Below are positions 8,350-17,462 of a stretch of DNA of 64,000 nucleotides, one piece after another. The stretch spans positions 6,493,573 to 6,557,572 of the forward strand of contig CP016211.1 in the NCBI GenBank assembly GCA_001931535.1. The letters run 5' to 3'. Source of the DNA: Minicystis rosea. Its GTDB lineage: Bacteria > Myxococcota_A > Polyangia > Polyangiales > Polyangiaceae. Within the stretch, counting starts at the first letter, position 1, and each line of letters begins with the position of its first letter. Made by a program: the position numbers and the translations under genes. The notes beneath the pieces were generated by a model that saw only the letters and a list, made by a program, of their open reading frames with translations, ran no database searches and was not told the DNA's origin.

Positions 8350-9651
8350 TCAATGAGCCTTGGTCGAGACCGTGACGTACGCGCTCATGCCCGGACGCAG
8401 AGAGACCGAGGGCGCGCCGTCGAGGCGCACGAGGACCGGAATGCGCTGCACCACTTTGACGAAGTTGCCAGAAGCGTTGTCCGGCGGGAGGAGCGCGAAG
8501 CGGGCCCCCGAAGCGCCGGAGATGCTCTCGACGTGGCCTTGGAGCTCGCGGCTCCCATAGGCGTCGATCTTGATCTTCACCGATTGCCCGGGGTGCATCT
8601 CGGCGAGCTGATCTTCTTTGAAGTTGGCGACGATCCACACGTCGTCGGGCGGCACGAGCGCGAGCAGCGGGCGATCGGGCGACACCATCTGCCCGGGCTC
8701 GACGGAGCGACGCGAGACCACGCCGCGCGCGGGCGCGGTGATCTTGGTGTACGAGGCGTTGAGCTCGGCGAGCTGCAGCGCCGCCTGTGCCTGCTGCACG
8801 CGGGCCTCGGCGACGCCCACGGAGGCGCGCGCGGCGTCGAGCTGCTCGGGCCCGGTCTGCGCGGCCGCGAGGCGACCTTCGGCGGCCTCCACGGCGCCCG
8901 CGGTGCTGGCCGCGCCGGCGGCGACGCTGGCGAGGCGCGCCTTGGCTTGCTCGACGAGCGCGACGGCTTGATCGAACGTCGCGCGGCGCGCATCGAGCTC
9001 GGCCTGCGAAATGGCCTCTTTCTGGCGGAGCGACTCGGCGCGATCGACATCGAGCTTGGCCAGCGCGCGCTTCGATTCGGCGGCGGCGATGTCGGCGCGC
9101 GCCTGCTGCTCGGAGGCGCGCGTCGACGCCCATCCCGAGCTCGCCTGCGCGAGCGTGCCTTTGGCCTGGGCGAGGTTCGCCGCCACGCTGCGGTCGGTGA
9201 GCGCGAGCTGCGCCTTCGCGGCCGCGAGCGCGGCCTCTGCAGACGCGAGATCGGCGCGCGCGCCCGCGAGCTTGGCGACGAGATCGCGATCATCGATCTC
9301 GATGATCGTCTCCCCCGCCTCGACGAGCTGATTGTCCTTCACCAGCACGCGTGCCACCTGACCATTGATGCGCGACGCGACGTTGACGAGGTGTCCTTCG
9401 ACTTGCGCATCATCGGTCGACTCGACGCCGAGGCCGTGCGCGTAAGCGACGCCACCGATCGCGGTGGCCGTGGCGATCAGGATCGGCAAGAGGATCTTGG
9501 CTCGGCTCGTCTTCTTCACGACGGGCGCAGTGAGGGGCTCGGAGGTAGCGATCGGATCGGACTTCACCATGGGCTCGGGCTTCGCGACGGGCGCGGGGGC
9601 AGCAGTGTCGACGGCGTTGAGGACGGAGGATTCGTTCCAGGTGGTCGCCAT
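8350..9651 (-). CDS. HlyD/EmrA-type periplasmic adaptor (membrane fusion protein)
   Basis: The product is 433 residues. After a Pro-rich N-terminal cytoplasmic segment there is one membrane span (ILLPILIATATAIGGVAYA), then the biotinyl-lipoyl-like start ESTDDAQVEGHLVNVASRI typical of EmrA. A long Ala-rich coiled-coil hairpin follows, then the beta-barrel half (ITAPARGVVSRRSVEPGQMV). The protein bridges the MFS pump and TolC. The ATG at 9651 (MATTWNES) is chosen because upstream in-frame Met codons lie in non-family sequence. It is the first gene of the exporter operon; a perfect palindrome 120 bases upstream is a likely operator. Confidence 0.9.
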   Translation of the reverse strand: MATTWNESSVLNAVDTAAPAPVAKPEPMVKSDPIATSEPLTAPVVKKTSRAKILLPILIATATAIGGVAYAHGLGVESTDDAQVEGHLVNVASRINGQVARVLVKDNQLVEAGETIIEIDDRDLVAKLAGARADLASAEAALAAAKAQLALTDRSVAANLAQAKGTLAQASSGWASTRASEQQARADIAAAESKRALAKLDVDRAESLRQKEAISQAELDARRATFDQAVALVEQAKARLASVAAGAASTAGAVEAAEGRLAAAQTGPEQLDAARASVGVAEARVQQAQAALQLAELNASYTKITAPARGVVSRRSVEPGQMVSPDRPLLALVPPDDVWIVANFKEDQLAEMHPGQSVKIKIDAYGSRELQGHVESISGASGARFALLPPDNASGNFVKVVQRIPVLVRLDGAPSVSLRPGMSAYVTVSTKAH

Positions 9652-9769
9652 GTTCGTCTCTCGGGCAAGCGTGCTCGGCGCCATGAACACGGTTCGTGCC
9701 ATGGCATCGCGGCCTCCGAGCGCTGGAAAACATCGGAGTCTCGGCGAGGTGCCTGTCGGTTTTCCGTGA

Positions 9770-9787
9770 TCTGTCGGTCGACCGACA
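9770..9787. promoter_or_regulatory. Perfect 18-bp palindrome, probable repressor operator
   Basis: CTGTCGGTCGACCGACAG reads identically on both strands and lies between the divergent exporter operon and the histidine kinase gene. A further half-site CTGTCGG begins at about 9752. Size and symmetry resemble operators of TetR-family repressors that control drug pumps. No such repressor is encoded in the window, so the binding protein is unknown. Confidence 0.55.
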
Positions 9788-9833
9788 GGCGCGCTTTCGA
9801 CAGCCACACCCTCGCCCCACCGCCTCCGATCGC

Positions 9834-9839
9834 TATCAT
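9834..9839 (+). promoter_or_regulatory. -10 box TATCAT next to the histidine kinase start
   Basis: TATCAT ends six bases before the GTG at 9846. No Shine-Dalgarno sequence lies in between, suggesting a leaderless transcript. The assignment rests on sequence only. Confidence 0.4.
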
Positions 9840-9845
9840 CCGGCC

Positions 9846-11201
9846 GTGAATGCCACTCCCGCTCGCGGCACGGCGCTGGCACCGGGCGCCGGCGTGCCCG
9901 CCGCCCCGCCGCGCTACCAAGCCGTCCGCGCCGCCCACGTCCGCGCCGCAGCCAACGAGTGGATCCGTGCTCGCCCCTATCGCATGGCGCCGACGCATTT
10001 GGTGGTCAGCACGCTGCTCTACCTCGCCGGATTCCCGCTCTCGCGGGTGATCGCGATCGTCGCGATCCAAATCGTGAACTTCACCTACATGGTCGTGGAG
10101 GCGATGCGATCGCGGCGCGCCCCCTCGGACGTGCGCGCCATCTTCATCTCGCACATGGTGCTTTTGACGAGCCAGGCGATGATCGTCACGCTCGCCGGCG
10201 GGCTCGCGGGGCCGCTCTGGCCGGGCGTGCTGGGCGCGACGATGGGGACGGTGTTCGTGTTCGGGCGCAGCCGCGAGAGCGAGATCGCCATCGGCTATGC
10301 CGCGCTCATCGTCGTCGTGATCGCGCTCGTGCCCGCGGAGATCACCGGCCCGCCCATCGCGCGCTCGTTCCACATCGCCCTGTGCACCTGGAGCATCTCG
10401 TTCTCCCTATTCATGCTCCGCTTCAGCACGTACGTGATCTCGGACGCGCACGCCCGCACCGAGAGCACGCTCGACAAGATGCGTGAGAACGTCATCACGG
10501 CCGCCGAAGCTCGCCGGCAGAGCCTGGAAGTGATCGGTTCCAAGGTGGCGCACGAGCTGAAGAACCCGCTCTCCGCCATCAAAGGGCTGGTCCAGCTCCT
10601 CGCGCGCGGCGCCGCCGATCATCGCACGCGCGAGCGCCTCGAGGTCATCACCTCCGAGGTCGGACGCATGGAGGTGATCCTCCGCGATTACCTCTCCTTC
10701 TCTCGCCCGCTGGAAGATCTCAGCAAGCACGCTTTCGATCTGGGAGCGCTCGCCGACGACATCATCGCGGTGCTCGAAGCGCGCGCCGAGACGGCGGGCG
10801 TGGCCTTGTCGCGCGCAGGCGAGAGCGCCACCGCGTTCGGCGATCCCAGGCGGTTGAAGGAGGCGCTCTTCAACCTGATCGCCAACGCCATCGAGGCCAC
10901 GCCGCGCGATGGATCGGTGGTGGTGGAGACAATCGGCGACGACGCCGGCACCAGCATCACGGTGCGCGACACGGGGCGCGGGATCGCGCCCGACGATCTG
11001 GCCCGCGTGGGGACACCCTTCTTCACCACACGCGAAGGAGGCACCGGCCTCGGCTTCGTGCTGGCCCGCACCGTGGTGCGGCAACACGGGGGTGACGTCG
11101 TGATCGAGAGCGAGCCCGGCCGCGGGACGACGGTGCGGATCAACCTGCCCACGCAGGCCTGCGCGGCGCTGGCAACCGAAGGAGCAAAAGCCCATGGGTA
11201 A
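9846..11201 (+). CDS. Membrane sensor histidine kinase
   Basis: The product is 451 residues. An N-terminal region with about five to six membrane spans (residues about 48-200) precedes a HisKA domain with the phosphoacceptor His236 in GSKVAHELKNPLSAIKG. An HATPase_c domain follows, with N box (NLIANAIEA), G1 box (DTGRGI) and G2 box (GGTGLG). It is expected to autophosphorylate and pass phosphate to the regulator encoded next, whose gene overlaps it by eight bases. The membrane part has no recognised ligand-binding domain. The GTG start is supported by position relative to the -10 box; the frame is open further upstream. Confidence 0.9.
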   Translation: MNATPARGTALAPGAGVPAAPPRYQAVRAAHVRAAANEWIRARPYRMAPTHLVVSTLLYLAGFPLSRVIAIVAIQIVNFTYMVVEAMRSRRAPSDVRAIFISHMVLLTSQAMIVTLAGGLAGPLWPGVLGATMGTVFVFGRSRESEIAIGYAALIVVVIALVPAEITGPPIARSFHIALCTWSISFSLFMLRFSTYVISDAHARTESTLDKMRENVITAAEARRQSLEVIGSKVAHELKNPLSAIKGLVQLLARGAADHRTRERLEVITSEVGRMEVILRDYLSFSRPLEDLSKHAFDLGALADDIIAVLEARAETAGVALSRAGESATAFGDPRRLKEALFNLIANAIEATPRDGSVVVETIGDDAGTSITVRDTGRGIAPDDLARVGTPFFTTREGGTGLGFVLARTVVRQHGGDVVIESEPGRGTTVRINLPTQACAALATEGAKAHG

Positions 11202-12558
11202 GGTGTTGGTCGTCGACGACGAGCCCGCGGTGCGCTTCACCTTGAAAGAGGTGCTCGCCGATCGCGGACACGACGTGACCACTGCGGCGAGCGGCGCGGA
11301 GGCGCTCACGCGTCTCGACGGCGTGGAGGCCGTCGTCACCGATCTCGCCATGCCCAGCATGGATGGCTTGGAGCTGCTCCGCATGCTCCGTGAGCGCGAC
11401 GCCTCGTTGCCCGTGACGCTCCTCACCGCGCATGGCTCCGAGAAGGTCGCGGTCGCCGCCATGAAGGCGGGCGCCTACGATTACGCGACCAAGCCTTTCG
11501 ACATCGACGAGATCGTCCTCGTGGTCGAGCGTGCTTTGGAGGCGCGGATGCTCCGCGATCGCGCGCGCCGGCTCGCCGCCGAGCATGCCATCGGCCGGCG
11601 CATCATCGGTGAGAGCGCACCGATGCGACGCTTGCTCGACGCGGTGGCGCGCGTCGCCGACAAGGACGTGACCGTGCTCGTGCGCGGCGAGACGGGCACC
11701 GGCAAAGAGCTCGTGGGATCGCTGCTCCACGCCGAAAGCCACCGCGCCGATCGACCGCTCGTGCGCTTCAACTGCGCGGCCATCCCCGGCGAGCTGGCCG
11801 AGGCCGAGCTGTTCGGACACCACAAGGGCGCTTTCACCGGCGCGCACGCCACGCGGCGCGGCTTCTTCGCCGAGGCCGATGGCAGCACGCTCGTGCTGGA
11901 CGAAGTAGGCGAGCTCCCGCTCGGGGTGCAGGCCAAGCTGCTGCGCGCCATTCAGGAAGGCGAGATTCAACCCGTCGGGTCGGGCCGCGTCGAGCGCGTG
12001 GACGTGCGCGTCGTGGCTTGCACCAACCGAGATTTGCTGGCCGAAGCGCGCGCCGGTCGCTTTCGCGAAGACCTCTATTACCGGCTCGCCGTCATCGAGC
12101 TCGTCGTGCCCACCCTCGGTGAGCGGGCCGAGGACATCCCCGCGCTCGCCGAAGAGCTGGCCCGTCGCTACGGCGACAAGTTCGGTCTCCCCGGCGTGCG
12201 CCTCGCGCCCGCGCTGCTCGATAGGCTCAAGGCAGCATCGTGGCCGGGCAACGTGCGACAGCTCGAAAACACGATTGCCCGCCTCGTCGCGCTCGCGAGC
12301 GGCCCCGTGATCGAAGCATCGGCATTCACGCCGATGGACGGGCCCACCGATCCTCCACGCCCGCTCGAAGCCGCGCCCGAAGAGAGCAACGCCGAAGGTC
12401 CGAGCCTGCGCGAGCAAGTGGAAGCCTTCGAGCGCAGCCTCATCGCAAAGGCGCTCGCGGCGGCGCATGGGAATCAATCGGAAGCCGCCCGCCGGCTGGG
12501 GACGAGCCGAGCCACATTGATTGACAAGATCAAGAAACACCGGCTCGGCAGCGATTAG
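11194..12558 (+). CDS. NtrC-family sigma-54-dependent response regulator
   Basis: The product is 454 residues with three domains. The receiver domain (1-120) has the acidic pocket Asp8/Asp9, phosphoacceptor Asp50 (VVTDLAMP) and the conserved Lys in YATKPF. The AAA+ sigma-54 activation domain has Walker A GETGTGKE and the sigma-54 contact loop GAFTGA. The C-terminal Fis-type helix-turn-helix is AAHGNQSEAARRLGTSRATL. It should activate sigma-54 promoters when phosphorylated by the overlapping histidine kinase. Targets are not evident; I found no convincing -24/-12 promoter in the neighbouring upstream regions. Confidence 0.93.
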   Translation: MGKVLVVDDEPAVRFTLKEVLADRGHDVTTAASGAEALTRLDGVEAVVTDLAMPSMDGLELLRMLRERDASLPVTLLTAHGSEKVAVAAMKAGAYDYATKPFDIDEIVLVVERALEARMLRDRARRLAAEHAIGRRIIGESAPMRRLLDAVARVADKDVTVLVRGETGTGKELVGSLLHAESHRADRPLVRFNCAAIPGELAEAELFGHHKGAFTGAHATRRGFFAEADGSTLVLDEVGELPLGVQAKLLRAIQEGEIQPVGSGRVERVDVRVVACTNRDLLAEARAGRFREDLYYRLAVIELVVPTLGERAEDIPALAEELARRYGDKFGLPGVRLAPALLDRLKAASWPGNVRQLENTIARLVALASGPVIEASAFTPMDGPTDPPRPLEAAPEESNAEGPSLREQVEAFERSLIAKALAAAHGNQSEAARRLGTSRATLIDKIKKHRLGSD

Positions 12559-12703
12559 CCGAGCGGCAGAATGCCGCAAAAGCACCTGCAAAGCCGCGAC
12601 AACCCCGACGGCGAGCGGGCACACGCCGGCACAATGGAGAGCGCGACTCGCTCGTTTCAAGGTTCTTTTCCGCGGCACGCGCATTGCTGAACGCGCACGC
12701 ACC

Positions 12704-13951
12704 ATGCGTGCTTTCCTCCAGCGAATCCTCATCGCATCTCAATGGGGCGCGAGCCTCGTGCTCGCGGCCGGCTGCAGCTCCAGCGTCGAAACGGAGCTCG
12801 GAGGCACCGGTGGCTCGACCGGCACCGGCACCACCACGCAGGACGCAGGCACGGTGCTGCCCAATCTCCCTCCCATGCCGACGCCCGCGTGCAGCGGCCC
12901 GATCTACGACGCGGGCGGTGGGTACGATGGCCAGTGCTGCGAGATCAAAGTCTGCTACACGCCGAGCGGCGCGTGCCTCGCCCCCGACGACGCGCGCCCC
13001 ATGCTCTCCGGGCTCCCGCCCGGATCCGGCACCTGCGAGTGCTCGGATCTCCACGGGCCTTATGCGAGCTCCTCCGATCCCAACCAATGTTGCTACCTCG
13101 TCGGCTCCATCAGCTGCGAAGGTCGCCCGCTGATCGTGCACGGCGCGGCACGCCTGGCGGGCTTGATTCCCGGGCCGAGCGCGTGGTCGAAGGCGCCGCC
13201 CGATCGCGACGCCCTCCGCCGTGATTTCGCGGCAGCATTGAATGACATCGATGGCGTCTCACTGCCTGCGGAGGTGCGCGAGCACGTCGCCCGCCGCTGG
13301 GCCGATCGCGCGCGCAACGAGCACGCCTCGGTGGCGTCGTTCGGTCGCTTCGCCATCGCGCTCATGGCGCTCGGCGCGCCGCCCGAGCTCGTCGAGGCCG
13401 CGCATCGCGCCGCCATCGACGAGGTCGATCACGCGCGTCTCTGCCTGGCGATGGCTTCACGCTACGCGGGTGAGCCGATGGGCTTCGGCGCGCTTCGGGT
13501 CGACGGCGCTTTCGCCGACGTCGACTCGTTGGAAGCGGCCGCCGTCGATACCGTGATGGAGGGTTGCGTGGGCGAGACGCTGGCCGCGCTCGAAGCTGCG
13601 GCGACCGCAGCGCTGGCCGGTCCACCCGCCGTGCGCCTCGCCTTGGAAATCATCGCCGAGGACGAGGCGCGCCACGCCGAGCTCGGCTGGGCCTTCGTCC
13701 GATGGGCGCTCGGGACGGGGAATGCGCGCCTCGCCGCGCGGGTTTCGGGCGCATTCGAGGCGGCCATGCGCAAAGCCATGAACGGCGCGGAGCCCCGCGA
13801 GCAAGAGCCGCCGGCAGCGCATGGCTTCTTGCCGACTGCCGATCTCGTGGCGCTCCGCCGCCAGGCGGTGATCGAGGTGATTCGTCCGGCCGCCGCCGCG
13901 CTCGTCGGGGCCTCGGCCAACACCGATGTCACGGCGACGGCAATGGCCTGA
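12704..13951 (+). CDS. Ferritin-like-domain lipoprotein
   Basis: The product is 415 residues. A signal peptide ends in the lipobox LAAGC (Cys24), followed by a Gly/Thr linker and a Cys-rich stretch (eleven Cys between about 63 and 138). The C-terminal half is a ferritin-like four-helix bundle with candidate metal ligands Glu206 (NEHASV), Glu240 and His243 (EVDHAR), Glu291 and Glu319/His324 (AEDEARHAE). The spacing fits a diiron site, but what it oxidises or stores is unknown. Placing such a domain on a lipid-anchored exported protein is unusual compared with cytoplasmic ferritins. The start is set by the signal peptide. A strong hairpin follows the stop. Confidence 0.75.
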   Translation: MRAFLQRILIASQWGASLVLAAGCSSSVETELGGTGGSTGTGTTTQDAGTVLPNLPPMPTPACSGPIYDAGGGYDGQCCEIKVCYTPSGACLAPDDARPMLSGLPPGSGTCECSDLHGPYASSSDPNQCCYLVGSISCEGRPLIVHGAARLAGLIPGPSAWSKAPPDRDALRRDFAAALNDIDGVSLPAEVREHVARRWADRARNEHASVASFGRFAIALMALGAPPELVEAAHRAAIDEVDHARLCLAMASRYAGEPMGFGALRVDGAFADVDSLEAAAVDTVMEGCVGETLAALEAAATAALAGPPAVRLALEIIAEDEARHAELGWAFVRWALGTGNARLAARVSGAFEAAMRKAMNGAEPREQEPPAAHGFLPTADLVALRRQAVIEVIRPAAAALVGASANTDVTATAMA

Positions 13952-13963
13952 GGATCGCGCTCT

Positions 13964-13990
13964 CCCCGAACGGGCTTTGCCCGTTCGGGG
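13964..13990 (+). terminator. Hairpin after the ferritin-like lipoprotein
   Basis: Perfect 12-bp arms CCCCGAACGGGC and GCCCGTTCGGGG enclose the loop TTT, 12 bases after the stop codon. No T-tract follows. The gene downstream is convergent, so the hairpin may serve both strands. Confidence 0.7.
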
Positions 13991-14035
13991 GCACGACGGC
14001 GGCTCTCGATCACCTACGGACTCGACCTCTCACCA

Positions 14036-14245
14036 TCACGACAGCGCGCGCCGCGGGGTGAATCCCAGCGCGCGCGCCGGCAGCCACAGGACGGCGCGCA
14101 GCAAGGCGAGCACGCCGTCGACCGCCACGCCGAGAACGCGAAACGGCAACAAGAGGAGCCACACCACCGGGTACAGGATCAGCGCCGCCACCGCGAGCGG
14201 CGCGGAGATGACGAAGAGAATGCACCAGAGGAGCAACGTGCGCAT
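14036..14245 (-). CDS. Small membrane protein, unknown function
   Basis: The product is 69 residues with two hydrophobic segments (LLLWCILFVISAPLAVAALI and VVWLLLLPFRVLGVAV) and a basic C-terminus. The ATG at 14245 is preceded by GAGGGGG at good spacing. It is divergent from the efflux operon that starts at 14331. No family is recognised; coding potential is supported by the ribosome binding site and hydrophobic pattern only. Confidence 0.5.
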   Translation of the reverse strand: MRTLLLWCILFVISAPLAVAALILYPVVWLLLLPFRVLGVAVDGVLALLRAVLWLPARALGFTPRRALS

Positions 14246-14330
14246 GCCCCCTCTTCGTTCGTCCCCCTTCGGAAATTTCACCGAATGAGAGATGGGATTG
14301 TTCGTGCCCGTCACGTGTTATGACGGGCCG

Positions 14331-15743
14331 ATGCTCTCCAGGTGGGCCGGCCTGGCCTTATGCACAGTGATGTTGTGCGGTGCGCGATCCGCCGTCGCGG
14401 ACGAGACGCGCTCGCTGACCCGCGACGCCGCGCTCCGGCTCGCGGCCGAGCGCAACGCCGCGCTCATGGTGTCGAGCCTGGAGCGCGCGCGCCTCGACGC
14501 CGTCGCCGACACGGCACGACGTCCTTATCTGCCCGAGCTCACCATCGAGAGCGCCGCCCGAGAAAACGCGGCCGGCGCGGACAAGCAGCGGGCGATCGAC
14601 ACGGTGGGCACGCTCTCGTACGCGAGCCCCTATGGCCAGAGCATCTCCGTCGCCGGCACGCTGACCACGGGCCTGACCGGCAGCCAGCAGAACGCGCGCT
14701 CGCTCACCATCGAAGTCTCGCAGGCGCTGCTCCGCGGCGGCTTTCATCCGGGCGGCGGCGCCGATCTCCGGCAGGCCGATCTCGACGTGAAGATCGCGCG
14801 CGAGCTCTATCGCAACCAATTGAATCAGCTCCTCCGACAGACGGATCGGGCCTATTGGGATTTCGCGTTCGCGCGCGAGGACGTCGAGATTCGCCGCCGA
14901 TCCCGCGATCGGGCGCGCGCGCAATTCGAGGAGACGCGGGAGAACATCCGCCGCGGCCTGCTCGCCCCCGGCGAGATCTACGTGGTCGAAGAGAACGTGG
15001 TGAACTTCGACGACTCGCTGATCCGCGCCGAGGAGACCTTGGCCCTCGCGGAGTCGGCGCTGCGCCGCCTGCTCAACGTGCCGCCCACCACCACGCTCAT
15101 CGCCTCTTCGAGCATCGACACGAGCCTCATCGCCAGCGCGCCCGAGGCCGAGTCGCTCGGCATCGCCGCGGCCAAGCACCCCGCCGTGATCGCCGCCAAG
15201 CTCGCCGCCGATCGCGCCGACGTGGGCATCGGGGCCGACGTCCGGCGATCGCTGCCTCAGCTCGACGTCTTCGGCAGCTTTGGCATCTCCTCCAGCACCA
15301 CCAACGATCTGCTCCAAAATGTTCCCGGCGAGCGGCAAATCCGGGGAGGGCTCCGGCTCTCGCTGCCCGTCTATTGGGGCCCCGACACCGCGCGCGTCCG
15401 GCGCGCGCGCACCGAGCTCACGCAGCGCCGCTGCGACGTGCGCGACGCCGAAAACGCCGCGGCCACCGCCGTGCACGACGCGGCCACGCGCATCCGCGCG
15501 CGCGAGCAGCGCCTCGAGCTCACCGCCCGCCTCTTGGAGCTCGCGCAGAAGAAGCTCGACGTGGAGCGCGAGAAATACAAGAGCGGCCTCTCCACCTTGG
15601 CCGACGTGGTGCGGTTTCAGCGCGATCTCGATACCGCTTCTTCCAACGCCCTTCGCGCCCGCGTCGATCTGCTCGCCGCGCGCACGGAGATGCTGGCCGC
15701 GCGCGGTGATCTGCACGAATCGTTGCAGGTGACCATCCGATGA
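14331..15743 (+). CDS. TolC-family outer membrane channel of a MacAB-like exporter
   Basis: The product is 470 residues: signal peptide (MLSRWAGLALCTVMLCGARSA), then two helical-hairpin repeats of the outer membrane efflux protein family (for example QLLRQTDRAYWDFAFARED and the C-terminal LTARLLELAQKKLDVEREKY). It is the first gene of a five-gene operon with an ABC ATPase, an adaptor, a permease and a second adaptor; neighbouring genes overlap by 1 to 8 bases. The in-frame start at 14292 would add 13 residues ahead of the signal peptide and is rejected. Confidence 0.88.
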   Translation: MLSRWAGLALCTVMLCGARSAVADETRSLTRDAALRLAAERNAALMVSSLERARLDAVADTARRPYLPELTIESAARENAAGADKQRAIDTVGTLSYASPYGQSISVAGTLTTGLTGSQQNARSLTIEVSQALLRGGFHPGGGADLRQADLDVKIARELYRNQLNQLLRQTDRAYWDFAFAREDVEIRRRSRDRARAQFEETRENIRRGLLAPGEIYVVEENVVNFDDSLIRAEETLALAESALRRLLNVPPTTTLIASSSIDTSLIASAPEAESLGIAAAKHPAVIAAKLAADRADVGIGADVRRSLPQLDVFGSFGISSSTTNDLLQNVPGERQIRGGLRLSLPVYWGPDTARVRRARTELTQRRCDVRDAENAAATAVHDAATRIRAREQRLELTARLLELAQKKLDVEREKYKSGLSTLADVVRFQRDLDTASSNALRARVDLLAARTEMLAARGDLHESLQVTIR

Positions 15744-16438
15744 GCGCGCCGCTCGTCGAGCTCCGCGGCATCACCAAGATCTACCGCACCGGCGAGGTCG
15801 AGGTCCCCGTGCTCGCGGGCATCGATCTCACCATCGGCGCAGGCGATTACATGGCGCTCATGGGCCGATCGGGATCGGGCAAATCGACGCTCATGCACAT
15901 CCTCGGGCTGCTCGATCAGCCCACGGCCGGCAGCTATCGATTCGAAGGTCGGGAGACGGCGCACCTCGGTGACGACGAACGCTCGCGGCTCCGCGGTCAG
16001 ACCATCGGCTTCGTCTTCCAGCGCTTCCACCTGATTCCGAGCCTCGACATCCTCGCCAACGTCGAGCTGCCCATGCGCTATCAACGCGCGCCCAAGGCCG
16101 CGTGGGCGCCGCGCGCCACCGATCTGCTCGTGCGCGTGGGCCTCGGCCATCGGCTCCACCACCGGCCCAATCAGCTCTCCGGCGGCGAGCAGCAGCGCGT
16201 CGCCATCGCGCGCTCGCTCGTCAATCGCCCGCGCATCCTCCTCGCCGACGAGCCCACGGGCAACCTCGACACCGCGGCGCATGCCTCCGTGATGGCGCTC
16301 TTCAGCGAGCTGCGCGCGGAGCTGGGCCTCACGGTCATTTTGGTGACACACGACCCTGCCGTGGGCCGCGCGGCCGAGCGCTGCGTCGAGGTCTTCGAAG
16401 GCCGCTGCCGTCCGCGTGTGGAGGCGGCGCATGCGTAA
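15740..16438 (+). CDS. ABC transporter ATP-binding protein (MacB/LolD type)
   Basis: The product is 232 residues, one nucleotide-binding domain. It has Walker A GRSGSGKS, Q-loop region FVFQRFHLIPSL, signature LSGGEQQR, Walker B ILLADEPTGNLD and the switch His in VTHDP. The LolD/MacB group energises FtsX-like permeases that drive substrates across the periplasm rather than across the inner membrane. The gene overlaps the TolC gene by four bases and pairs with the permease at 17459. Confidence 0.95.
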   Translation: MSAPLVELRGITKIYRTGEVEVPVLAGIDLTIGAGDYMALMGRSGSGKSTLMHILGLLDQPTAGSYRFEGRETAHLGDDERSRLRGQTIGFVFQRFHLIPSLDILANVELPMRYQRAPKAAWAPRATDLLVRVGLGHRLHHRPNQLSGGEQQRVAIARSLVNRPRILLADEPTGNLDTAAHASVMALFSELRAELGLTVILVTHDPAVGRAAERCVEVFEGRCRPRVEAAHA

Positions 16439-17462
16439 ACCGATCTCGTGCGTCCTTCTCCTCTCCTTCGCCGCGCTGCTCACCGGTTGCAGCCGCACGC
16501 GCGAGGTGAAGCCCGCAGAGCAGAAGCGGCCCGAAGCGCTCGCGGAGCGCGGCTTCTACGGCACCATCACCCCGCAGCACGCCACCGCCTTGCACGCGCC
16601 GCCCAACGTCTTCCGCATGAAGGGTTGGAACAGCCGGAGCACGTGGATCAAGCTCATCGACGTCGTGCCGGACGGCACCAAGGTCGAGGCCGGCAAAGAG
16701 ATCGCGCGCTTCGAGTTCAGCAACGAAGAGGCGCTCCCTTGGATCAAGAAGCGCATCACCGAGACGCAGGCCGACTTGGAGAGCGCCCGCACCCGCAATG
16801 CCGAAGAGGTGCGGCAGCTCGGATCCAGCGCGGCCGTGAAGCAGCTCGCCGGTGAGAGCGCCGAGCTCGACACGAAGAAGGTCGGGATTGTGTCCGATCG
16901 GGATCTCGCTTTGCTCAAGCTCGCGGCCGCGCGCGCCAAGGTCGAGGAGTCGGCCGCACGCGAGCTGGAGAGCTCCGCGAGCGCGCGCGCCGCGGCCGAC
17001 CTCAAGCTCTTCGACGCCCGCGCCGACGACTGGAAGAACAGCATCGAGCGCTACCACGCCTACGAGCGCCGCACGCACCTCTTCGCGCCCCACGCGGGCT
17101 TCGTTCGTTATGGGTATTTGAACCACGCGCGCCGCAAGCTGCAAAAGCCCGACGACATGCCCTCGGGCACACCGTTCGTGTTCGTCGCCGAAGACGAGCG
17201 CCTCAGCGTCGAGTTCTTCGTCCCCGAGCACCGCGTGCGCGAGCTCGCCGTGGGCCGCAAAGTGAGCGCGCGCCTGCCCGACGACGAGCGCCGCATCCCC
17301 GCGACGGTGCGCGACATCCTCCCCTTTCCGCAGGAGATCGGCTTCCTCCGCGGCGACGACGAGCTCCCCGACGCGCGCGAGAAGGCTTATGCGGTCGTGG
17401 CCGATTTCGTCGAGACACCGGCCTTCTTCAGCAGCGGTATCGAGGTGAGGGTGGAGCCGTGA
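16431..17462 (+). CDS. Periplasmic adaptor lipoprotein 1 (HlyD/MacA-like)
   Basis: The product is 343 residues. The signal peptide ends in LLTGC (lipid attachment at Cys20). The centre is an Ala/Glu/Arg coiled coil (about 105-200), flanked by the lipoyl-like half and a beta-barrel region (LSVEFFVPEHRVRELAVG). It should link the ABC permease to the TolC-like channel. It overlaps the ATPase gene by eight bases. A second, only distantly similar adaptor is encoded at the end of the same operon, which is unusual. Confidence 0.8.
   Translation: MRKPISCVLLLSFAALLTGCSRTREVKPAEQKRPEALAERGFYGTITPQHATALHAPPNVFRMKGWNSRSTWIKLIDVVPDGTKVEAGKEIARFEFSNEEALPWIKKRITETQADLESARTRNAEEVRQLGSSAAVKQLAGESAELDTKKVGIVSDRDLALLKLAAARAKVEESAARELESSASARAAADLKLFDARADDWKNSIERYHAYERRTHLFAPHAGFVRYGYLNHARRKLQKPDDMPSGTPFVFVAEDERLSVEFFVPEHRVRELAVGRKVSARLPDDERRIPATVRDILPFPQEIGFLRGDDELPDAREKAYAVVADFVETPAFFSSGIEVRVEP

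Noticed and set aside
11202..12703. Sigma-54 promoter for genes near the NtrC-type regulator
   Set aside because: No GG-N10-GC pair with the surrounding consensus was found upstream of the adjacent genes.
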